Shown here: positions 57,196-64,000 of the stretch, piece by piece
How positions within the stretch are numbered: the stretch's first letter is position 1
Layout of the letters: each line of letters starts with the position of its first letter
NCBI RefSeq assembly: GCF_000214595.1
Contig: NZ_AFIG01000001.1
Coordinates: 972,382-1,036,381 of the forward strand
DNA: 64,000 bases
Source: Methylophaga thalassica MP
GTDB taxonomy: Bacteria; Pseudomonadota; Gammaproteobacteria; Nitrosococcales; Methylophagaceae
Direction: 5' to 3'
The notes under the pieces: model-generated
Told to the model about the DNA's origin: nothing
Databases searched by the model: none
The model's input: only the letters and a program-made list of their open reading frames with translations
Made by a program: the position numbers and the translations under genes

Positions 57196-57840
57196 TTGAC
57201 TTTATATTCCCGACTGTTTTTTTCTGTTTTTATTTTATCGACATCTCTGCTGCTTAGTTCTTGTTTTAGCTGGGGCGGCGGTGACAAAGAAGTGGATATG
57301 ACACCACGTTATTATGTGTTGGACGTTGAACGGCCTGATGTGGCTGCTGACTTTCCTAACAATCGTGTATTGCGACTTAATCCGGTACGTGTTGTCCCAC
57401 ATTTTAAAAGTAAAACTCTGATCTTCCGTGTTGGAGAAAATGAATATAAGGCCGTTGATCCCCATCAGTTTCTGGTGGATCCGGAAGTGATGTTTACCAA
57501 TATTCTTAAACGCTGGTTACAGAAGAGCGGTCAATTCAGCAAAGTGGTCACTGATGACTCTGTGCCTGCTGATTTCACTATGGACGCTGCAGTAACGGCT
57601 TTTTATGGTGAAAAACGGCCGGCTTATTCACCTCAATCTGTTATTGAGATGCAATTTTTCATGACAGCAGCGGATAACCCTGAGAAATTATTGTTTCAAA
57701 CAGGCTTACGTGTTGATGTGGATATCGAACAAGCGACACCGAGCAATGTTGTTACAGGCTGGAAACAGGGAACTGAAGAACTTCTAACGACTTTAGAGCA
57801 GGATTTAAGCGCATATTTTTCAAAAGTAGATGCTAGGTAG
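57196..57840 (+). CDS. ABC-transport auxiliary lipoprotein (PqiC-like)
   Basis: A ~214-residue lipoprotein with lipobox LLLSSC, then RYYVLDV, a strand-rich domain and AAVTAFYGEKRPAYSPQSV. This is the PqiC/YmbA fold found in lipid-transport (MCE-type) ABC systems; the PqiAB or MlaD-type partners are not in the window. I choose the TTG at 57196, which has AAAGGA before it and gives a standard signal peptide; an ATG at 57163 lacks a ribosome site and would add 11 residues. Confidence 0.75.
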   Translation: MTLYSRLFFSVFILSTSLLLSSCFSWGGGDKEVDMTPRYYVLDVERPDVAADFPNNRVLRLNPVRVVPHFKSKTLIFRVGENEYKAVDPHQFLVDPEVMFTNILKRWLQKSGQFSKVVTDDSVPADFTMDAAVTAFYGEKRPAYSPQSVIEMQFFMTAADNPEKLLFQTGLRVDVDIEQATPSNVVTGWKQGTEELLTTLEQDLSAYFSKVDAR

Positions 57841-58124
57841 CATCTTGAGTTTAGCGTGCAGGATATGGGCTTTAGTGGTAGGATAACAGGTTTGGTGGTT
57901 TAGACGCAGTGGCCCTGCATTTGGGGTAAATGTCTGTTTCCGGTAGTGCCTGTGCAAGTTGCTGAAATTTGTGAAGTTATATCTGGAATTCTTTCGGCTG
58001 GTTTCGTCTTCTGAGACTGGTTGATAAACCATGTATGTAGAACTGACTACGCTACACCCTTGTTTACTGAAATTTCGTGAGCAGGCTGGTATGTAGTCTT
58101 ATGCTTTATTTGGACGGTCAATAA

Positions 58125-60716
58125 ATGAGTGAAATTGCCTTAGAACTGGATTCGATAGGTATCGAAACCGAGATGAAGCAGTCGTACCTCGATTACGCTA
58201 TGAGCGTTATCGTGGGACGGGCGCTACCTGATGTTCGTGATGGTTTAAAACCTGTACATCGTCGTGTTCTGTATGCGATGAGAGAACTGGGTAATAGCTG
58301 GAACAGCCCATATAAAAAGTCTGCTCGTATCGTCGGTGATGTTATTGGTAAATATCACCCTCATGGTGATACTGCCGTATATGACACGATGGTACGTATG
58401 GCTCAGCCGTTCTCTATGCGTTATATGCTGGTTGACGGTCAGGGTAACTTTGGTTCGGTTGATGGTGATCCGCCTGCTGCGATGCGTTACACCGAAGTAC
58501 GCATGGCTAAAATCGCTCATGAAATGTTGGCCGATCTTGAAAAAGAAACGGTAGATTTTGTCCCTAACTATGATGAGTCAGAATCTGAACCTGCGGTATT
58601 ACCAACAAAAATCCCTGCTTTATTAGTCAATGGCTCATCAGGTATTGCGGTGGGTATGGCGACCAATATCCCGCCACATAACCTCACTGAAATCCTTAAT
58701 GCCTGCATCGCAATTATTGATAATCCTGATGTCACTACACATGAATTAATGGAATATGTGCCAGGACCTGATTTCCCGACATCTGGCATTATTAATGGTG
58801 CTCGTGGTATCGCTGAAGCCTATCAAACAGGCCGTGGCCGTGTTCACATCCGCGCCCGCGCCGACATCGAAACGAATGAAGCCACTGGTCAGCAGAGTAT
58901 TGTTGTTAAAGAACTGCCGTATCAGGTCAATAAAGCACGCTTGTTAGAAAAAATTGCCGAGCTTGTTAAAGATAAAAAAATAGAAGGTATTTCTGCCTTA
59001 CGTGATGAGTCGGATAAAGACGGTATGCGTATGGTGATTGTACTGAAGCGCGGTGAAGTACCTGAAGTTGTACTGAATAATTTGTATCAGCAAACGCAGA
59101 TGCAAACGGTATTTGGTATCAACATGGTGGCGATTGTTGATGGTCAGCCGCGTACGCTAAATCTGAAAGAAATTTTAGATGCCTTTATTCGCCATCGTAG
59201 AGAGGTCGTAACACGTCGTTCGATTTATGATCTAAGAAAAGCACGTGAACGTGCTCATGTATTAGAAGGTTTAGCGACAGCCTTAGCCAATATTGATGAA
59301 GTTATCGAACTGATTAAAGCTTCTCCAAACCCTGCTGAAGCGAAAGAAGCTTTAGTGTCTAAGGGGTGGGCATCAGGCATGATTCTGGAAATGCTGGGTG
59401 CGGCAGGCGCAGCGGCATCTCGTCCGGAAGACTTAGCAGATGAATTTGGCTTAGTTGATAATCTTTATTATCTGTCTCCGGTGCAGGCACAAGCTATTCT
59501 TGATATGCGTTTGCATCGTCTGACAGGTCTGGAACAAGACAAAATTCTGCAAGAGTACCGTGAAGTTCTGGATGTGATTGCTGAATTATTAGCGATTTTG
59601 AGCGACCCAGATAATTTGATGGCGGTGATTCGTGAAGAGTTAGTGGCGATCAATGCTGAATACGGTGATGAGCGTCGTACAGAAATTCTGGCAAATCATC
59701 TTGATTTGACGCTGGAAGATTTGATTACCGAAGAAGAAATGGTGGTGACGTTGTCACATGCCGGCTATGCCAAAACACAGCAGCTTGATACCTATCAGGC
59801 ACAAAAACGTGGTGGTAAAGGTAAAGCGGCGACAGCGATGAAAGATGAAGACTTTATCGAACATCTGTTTATTGCTAACACACACGATACACTTTTATGT
59901 TTCTCTAGCGCCGGTAAGGTCTACTGGAAAAAAGTGTATGAACTACCTCAGGGTAGCCGTGCCTCGCGAGGCAAACCTATCATTAATCTATTGCCATTAG
60001 AAGAAGGTGAAAAAATTAATGCGGTATTGCCGATTCGTGAATTTGAAGCCGATAAGTTCATCTTTATGGCAACGGCCTCTGGTACGGTCAAGAAAACGCC
60101 ATTAGTTGATTACTCCCGTCCTCGGGCTAACGGTATTATTGCGGTTGACCTGAAAGAAGGCGACCAGCTAATTGATGTGGCGGTTACCGATGGTCATTCT
60201 GATGTCATGTTATTCAGCAATACCGGTAAAGTTATCCGTTTTGCTGAAACAGATGTTCGCTCCATGGGGCGTGTTTCGCGTGGTGTCCGCGGTATGCGCA
60301 TAGCGGAAGATGAGAAAATTATTTCTCTGATTATTGCTGAAGAAGAGGGCGCTATCTTAACAGCGACAGAGTTTGGTTACGGTAAACGTACTAATCTTGC
60401 TGAATACCGTGTTCAGGGTCGTGGTGGACAAGGCATTATCTCAATTCAAACGTCGGCGCGTAACGGTAACGTTGTGGGCGCGGTGCAAGTATGTGATGAG
60501 AATCAGATTATGCTGATTACCAACGGTGGCACGCTAGTGAGAACTCCGGTTAAGGATGTTTCTTTGGTTGGCCGTAACACACAGGGTGTCAGATTAATTA
60601 ATCTCAGTAATGGTGAGAAACTCGTTGGTCTTGAACGTGTTATCGAAGATGAAGACGAAGATGTCGATTTAGCGATCGACAATGCTGATGATACTGACGA
60701 AACGATAGAAGAATAA
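58125..60716 (+). CDS. gyrA: DNA gyrase subunit A
   Basis: Catalytic subunit of gyrase, 863 residues. The catalytic Tyr122 is in [10 protein letters not shown]. The quinolone-determining region reads [11 protein letters not shown], with Thr at position 83 and Asp at 87; Thr83 is the wild-type residue in several gammaproteobacteria, unlike Ser83 of E. coli. A GyrA-box (KRGGKGKAA) and six propeller repeats follow, ending in an acidic tail. The ~280-base spacer upstream holds no gene; a promoter is likely there but none stands out. The serC start is 2 bases after the stop. Confidence 0.98.
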   Translation: MSEIALELDSIGIETEMKQSYLDYAMSVIVGRALPDVRDGLKPVHRRVLYAMRELGNSWNSPYKKSARIVGDVIGKYHPHGDTAVYDTMVRMAQPFSMRYMLVDGQGNFGSVDGDPPAAMRYTEVRMAKIAHEMLADLEKETVDFVPNYDESESEPAVLPTKIPALLVNGSSGIAVGMATNIPPHNLTEILNACIAIIDNPDVTTHELMEYVPGPDFPTSGIINGARGIAEAYQTGRGRVHIRARADIETNEATGQQSIVVKELPYQVNKARLLEKIAELVKDKKIEGISALRDESDKDGMRMVIVLKRGEVPEVVLNNLYQQTQMQTVFGINMVAIVDGQPRTLNLKEILDAFIRHRREVVTRRSIYDLRKARERAHVLEGLATALANIDEVIELIKASPNPAEAKEALVSKGWASGMILEMLGAAGAAASRPEDLADEFGLVDNLYYLSPVQAQAILDMRLHRLTGLEQDKILQEYREVLDVIAELLAILSDPDNLMAVIREELVAINAEYGDERRTEILANHLDLTLEDLITEEEMVVTLSHAGYAKTQQLDTYQAQKRGGKGKAATAMKDEDFIEHLFIANTHDTLLCFSSAGKVYWKKVYELPQGSRASRGKPIINLLPLEEGEKINAVLPIREFEADKFIFMATASGTVKKTPLVDYSRPRANGIIAVDLKEGDQLIDVAVTDGHSDVMLFSNTGKVIRFAETDVRSMGRVSRGVRGMRIAEDEKIISLIIAEEEGAILTATEFGYGKRTNLAEYRVQGRGGQGIISIQTSARNGNVVGAVQVCDENQIMLITNGGTLVRTPVKDVSLVGRNTQGVRLINLSNGEKLVGLERVIEDEDEDVDLAIDNADDTDETIEE

Positions 60717-60718
60717 AT

Positions 60719-61798
60719 TTGAGAGCGTATAACTTTAGTGCTGGTCCTGCGATGTTGCCTGATGCTGTCATGCAAAAAGCACAGCAGGAAATGCTTGATT
60801 GGAATGGGACCGGTATGTCGGTGATGGAAATGAGCCATCGCGGGCCGGAATATACAAAAATCGCTGAAAAAGCAGAAGCCGATCTGCGTGAATTAATGGG
60901 TATTTCTGATGATTATGCCGTGCTGTTTTTACAGGGCGGTGCTTCACTTCAATTCCCTATGATTCCGATGAATTTGCTCCGCGGCAAAAAAACGGCTGAT
61001 TATCTCAATACCGGCGCTTGGTCTACAAAAGCCATAGCGGAAGCTAAACAATTTTGTCAGGTGAATATTGTTACAGACTCTACGGCAAACCATTTCACTA
61101 CGATTGCTGACCCTGAACAATGGTCATTATCAAACGATGCTGCTTATGTGCATTACACGCCCAATGAAACCATTCATGGCCTAGAGTTTGCTGACATCCC
61201 GGATGTAGGTGATATTCCACTTGTAGCCGATTTATCCTCGACGATTTTGTCTCGTCCGATTGATGTATCTAAATTCGGCATGATTTACGCCGGTGCTCAG
61301 AAAAATATCGGTCCTGCAGGCTTATGTATCGTCATTATCCGTAAGGACTTACTAGGTGATGTATTGCCGGGTACACCGACCATGCTGAACTATAAAACCC
61401 ATGCCGATAATGGATCGATGTTTAATACACCTGCCACCTATAGTTGGTATCTGGCTGGCTTGGTCTTTGACTGGCTAAAACAACAAGGTGGGTTAGAGGC
61501 CATGGCAGAGTTAAATCAACGCAAAGCAGCCAAGCTTTATGCCGCCATTGATGGCAGTGATTTTTATAGTAATCCGGTTGATATTCGTTATCGTTCTTGG
61601 ATGAATGTACCGTTTACGCTGGCTGATGATAAGCTTGATAAACAATTCCTTCAGCAAGCTGCTGAACAGAATTTATTAACACTCAAAGGCCATCGTGATT
61701 TAGGTGGCATGCGAGCCAGCATTTATAATGCGATGCCAGAAGATGGTGTTGATGCACTTATCAATTTTATGAATGAGTTTGAGCGTAAAAACGGGTAA
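60719..61798 (+). CDS. serC: Phosphoserine aminotransferase
   Basis: PLP enzyme of serine and pyridoxine biosynthesis, 359 residues. It opens with YNFSAGPAMLPDAV; the PLP lysine is in YAGAQKNIGPAG and the phosphate-binding block LFLQGGASLQF is present. The start is TTG at 60719, two bases after gyrA, with AGAAGAA upstream; no alternative start keeps the conserved N-terminus. Gene order gyrA-serC-pheA is common in gammaproteobacteria. Confidence 0.97.
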   Translation: MRAYNFSAGPAMLPDAVMQKAQQEMLDWNGTGMSVMEMSHRGPEYTKIAEKAEADLRELMGISDDYAVLFLQGGASLQFPMIPMNLLRGKKTADYLNTGAWSTKAIAEAKQFCQVNIVTDSTANHFTTIADPEQWSLSNDAAYVHYTPNETIHGLEFADIPDVGDIPLVADLSSTILSRPIDVSKFGMIYAGAQKNIGPAGLCIVIIRKDLLGDVLPGTPTMLNYKTHADNGSMFNTPATYSWYLAGLVFDWLKQQGGLEAMAELNQRKAAKLYAAIDGSDFYSNPVDIRYRSWMNVPFTLADDKLDKQFLQQAAEQNLLTLKGHRDLGGMRASIYNAMPEDGVDALINFMNEFERKNG

Positions 61799-61807
61799 CT
61801 GCTGCCA

Positions 61808-62896
61808 ATGAATGAAAAAGAAGCCTTAGCCAATATTCGTCAAAAAATTGATGATATCGATTTAAAAATTCAACAACTGTTGAATGACAGAGCCGCGATG
61901 GCGCAAGAAGTGGCTCGAATAAAAATGGATAGTGGTGAGCAGGCTGACTTTTATCGTCCTGAGCGTGAAGCGATGGTGCTCAGAACAGTGATGGAGCGAA
62001 ATCAAGGGCCTCTGGCATCTGCAGAAGTGGCACGATTATTTCGTGAAATTATGTCCGCCTGTCTGGCTGCAGAAAAACCTTTGCAGGTTGCGTATCTCGG
62101 TCCGGAAGGCTCTTTTACTCAAGCGGCAGCACAAAAGCAGTTTGGTGGTAGTGTTGAGCTACATCCGATGACTACGATTGCTGATGTTTTCCATGCCGTT
62201 GAGACATCACATGCTTGTTACGGTGTTGTTCCTGTAGAAAACTCAACGGAAGGTATGGTTTCGCATACCTTAGATCGGTTTATCTCGTCGCCTTTGAAAA
62301 TTAATGGTGAGGTGACCCTTCGTATTCATCATTATTTGTTAAGTAAAGAGAAAAACCTGGAAGATATCAGCAAAGTCTATGCACATCCACAAGCCATAGC
62401 GCAGTGCCGACAATGGTTGATGGAACAGCTTCCGCAAGCGGAATTGGTTCCGCTTAACAGTAATTCCGAAGCCGCTAAACGTGTCGCAGCAGAACCTCAA
62501 AACAGTGCAGCCATTGCGGCCAATCGGGCAGCTGATATTTATGGCTTATCCATCTTAGCCAGGAATATTGAAGATGAAGTGGATAACACTACGCGCTTTT
62601 TAGTGATTGGCACACAAAATGTTGGCCCATCTGGTGTGGACAAAACCGCGTTATTGGTTGCAACAAAAAACAAACCTGGTGCTTTACAAACCTTGTTAAA
62701 ACCGCTGGCTGATAACAGTATCAGTATGACCAGAATTGAGTCCAGACCATCCAGAAAGGGGATTTGGGAATATGTGTTTTTTATCGATATTGAAGGGCAC
62801 ATTCACGAACCGGCTGTCGCATCTGCACTCTCTCTATTAGAAAACGAGTCTTCTATGTTTCGTATATTAGGTTCTTATCCAAAGGCAGTTTTATGA
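61808..62896 (+). CDS. pheA: Chorismate mutase / prephenate dehydratase
   Basis: Bifunctional enzyme for phenylalanine, 362 residues. Residues ~1-90 form the AroQ chorismate mutase ([32 protein letters not shown]). Residues ~95-270 are prephenate dehydratase ([34 protein letters not shown] with the catalytic T-x-R-F motif). The C-terminal ACT domain has the Phe-sensing ESRP motif ([14 protein letters not shown]). Its stop overlaps the ispH start by 4 bases. Confidence 0.97.
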   Translation: MNEKEALANIRQKIDDIDLKIQQLLNDRAAMAQEVARIKMDSGEQADFYRPEREAMVLRTVMERNQGPLASAEVARLFREIMSACLAAEKPLQVAYLGPEGSFTQAAAQKQFGGSVELHPMTTIADVFHAVETSHACYGVVPVENSTEGMVSHTLDRFISSPLKINGEVTLRIHHYLLSKEKNLEDISKVYAHPQAIAQCRQWLMEQLPQAELVPLNSNSEAAKRVAAEPQNSAAIAANRAADIYGLSILARNIEDEVDNTTRFLVIGTQNVGPSGVDKTALLVATKNKPGALQTLLKPLADNSISMTRIESRPSRKGIWEYVFFIDIEGHIHEPAVASALSLLENESSMFRILGSYPKAVL

Positions 62897-63852
62897 GTAA
62901 AGAACTCATTTTGGCGAATCCACGAGGTTTTTGTGCGGGTGTTGATCGTGCTATCGATATTGTTGAACGTGCACTGGAATTGTTTGGTGCGCCCGTTTAT
63001 GTACGCCATGAGGTAGTTCACAATCGCTTTGTTGTTGACGGACTACGAGATAAAGGCGCTATTTTCGTTGAAGAAGTTGACGAAGTACCTGATGGAAATA
63101 CGCTGATTTTCAGTGCACATGGTGTATCTAAAAAAGTTCAGAGCGAAGGCCGCAAAAGAGACTTAAAAGTATTCGATGCCACTTGTCCATTAGTGACTAA
63201 AGTACATATGGAAGTCTCTCGCTATGAGAAACAGAATATGGAATGTATTCTGATTGGGCATGCCGGACATCCAGAAGTGGAAGGCACAATGGGGCAATAT
63301 ACTTCGACAGAAGGTGGAATGTATTTAGTCGAATCTCCAGAAGATGTCGCTAAACTCAAAGTGAAAAATCCACAGCGATTGGCCTTTGTTACCCAAACAA
63401 CCCTTTCTGTTGATGACACATCCGTGGTAATTGATGCATTACGTGAGCATTTTCCCGACATTATTGGCCCAAGCAAAGATGATATTTGTTATGCCACCCA
63501 AAACAGACAGGATGCTGTAAAAAAACTGGCGAATGAATGTGACCTGGTATTAGTAGTAGGCTCCGTGAATAGTTCTAACTCCAATCGCTTGCGTGAATTA
63601 TCAGAGAAATTGGGGACGCCAGCATATTTAATAGACAATGCAGAGCAAATAGATCCACAATGGCTTGAAAACAAAAATCGAATTGGTCTGACTGCTGGTG
63701 CTTCAGCACCAGAGATATTAGTCAATCAAGTCGTTGAAAAACTACGTGACTTAGGTGTTGATTCGTCATACGAAGATGACGGTTTAAAAGAGAACATTGA
63801 GTTCTCATTACCCAGAGAACTAAAGATTGATACATCAAGTCTGAAAAAATAA
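62893..63852 (+). CDS. ispH: 4-hydroxy-3-methylbut-2-enyl diphosphate reductase
   Basis: Last enzyme of the MEP isoprenoid route, making IPP and DMAPP. Cluster ligands C14 ([13 protein letters not shown]), C98 (FDATCPLV) and a third Cys in [12 protein letters not shown] are present, with active-site His in VRHEVVHN and [15 protein letters not shown]. 319 residues, normal length. ATGA overlap with pheA shows translational coupling. Fourteen bases separate it from the next gene. Confidence 0.97.
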   Translation: MSKELILANPRGFCAGVDRAIDIVERALELFGAPVYVRHEVVHNRFVVDGLRDKGAIFVEEVDEVPDGNTLIFSAHGVSKKVQSEGRKRDLKVFDATCPLVTKVHMEVSRYEKQNMECILIGHAGHPEVEGTMGQYTSTEGGMYLVESPEDVAKLKVKNPQRLAFVTQTTLSVDDTSVVIDALREHFPDIIGPSKDDICYATQNRQDAVKKLANECDLVLVVGSVNSSNSNRLRELSEKLGTPAYLIDNAEQIDPQWLENKNRIGLTAGASAPEILVNQVVEKLRDLGVDSSYEDDGLKENIEFSLPRELKIDTSSLKK

Positions 63853-63865
63853 AACAAGGCTGACC

Positions 63866-64000
63866 ATGTCGTTTTTGCCCGTATTTCTTTGGACAGACAT
63901 TTTAATCTTCTTGCTCCTCACAATAATTGTGGCAGCAGTCATCTATATAAGAAGACGTCCTCATCTGTCTGCGCCTTGGAAATCAGTAATAATGCGAAAA
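63866..64000 (+). CDS. Probable ABC-transporter permease, N-terminal fragment
   Basis: The first 45 codons of a gene cut by the window edge; AAGG stands 6 bases before the ATG. It opens with one strong helix (ILIFLLLTIIVAAVIYI) then RRRPHLSAPWKSVIMRK, which resembles the lead-in of DppC/OppC/YejE-type peptide permeases. Only the start is visible, so the family call is tentative. Confidence 0.55.
   Translation, partial: MSFLPVFLWTDILIFLLLTIIVAAVIYIRRRPHLSAPWKSVIMRK

Overview
This window is a gene-dense, moderately AT-rich stretch of a bacterial chromosome. It looks gammaproteobacterial: full-length single-chain PurL, bifunctional PheA, TTG-started serC after gyrA, a Na+-type flagellar MotY, and a thiC-thiO-thiS-thiG-thiDE operon behind a TPP riboswitch. 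The gene set, including SpeA with carboxynorspermidine enzymes, a type III glutamine synthetase and a pseudoazurin-type cupredoxin, is most like a marine methylotroph of the Methylophaga type. That genus call comes from memory of gene content and was not tested. No rRNA, tRNA, CRISPR array, insertion sequence or phage was seen, so this is ordinary backbone with some accessory islands.

1-5.7 kb: the 3' end of speA, then carboxynorspermidine synthase, nspC and speB. Together these give an arginine -> agmatine -> putrescine -> carboxyspermidine -> spermidine route. A tight trio follows (NTF2-like protein, GNAT acetyltransferase, nitrilase-superfamily amidase) ending at a clear terminator. 5.9-12.3 kb: mrp, dcd, a WD40 lipoprotein, a Nif3/YqfO-like protein, pepN, a HIT protein and a DUF2835 protein. 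12.3-17.4 kb (minus): a periplasmic PBP-like protein, an outer-membrane barrel and a membrane GGDEF-EAL protein in one operon, plus an RDD protein. 17.4-21.3 kb: purL.

21.4-32.4 kb is a signalling region: an MCP with a near-consensus sigma-28 promoter, a 7TM-GGDEF protein, a PAS-GAF-GGDEF protein and a PAS-GGDEF-EAL protein. These are interleaved with a pseudoazurin-like cupredoxin, an MscS channel and a class A beta-lactamase. With the 12-15 kb protein, four c-di-GMP enzymes lie within about 20 kb, and all four keep both the active site and the RxxD inhibitory site. 32.6-47.2 kb is a mosaic of small units: a divergent LysR/SDR pair around a perfect palindrome, an SMR pump, a VF530 protein, a four-repeat COG4705 membrane protein, CHMI, glutamine synthetase III, a FlxA-like coiled coil with its own sigma-28-like promoter, LysE and DUF4336 proteins, an AI-2E family transporter, an ene-reductase, murI, a YiiD-type thioesterase, a Sel1/SPOR protein, a DUF486 protein and an Smr protein.

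47.2-52.8 kb: the thiamine operon, with an SD-sequestering hairpin after the riboswitch. 52.8-57.8 kb: an acidic membrane protein, a CPA1-type antiporter, motY, apt and a PqiC-like lipoprotein. 58.1-64.0 kb: gyrA, serC, pheA and ispH in a closely packed row, then the first 45 codons of a probable peptide ABC-transporter permease cut by the window edge.

No single gene is unmistakably a new system. The best candidates for undescribed biology are the NTF2/GNAT/amidase trio behind the spermidine operon, the PBP-barrel-c-di-GMP operon, and the COG4705 quadruple-repeat protein.
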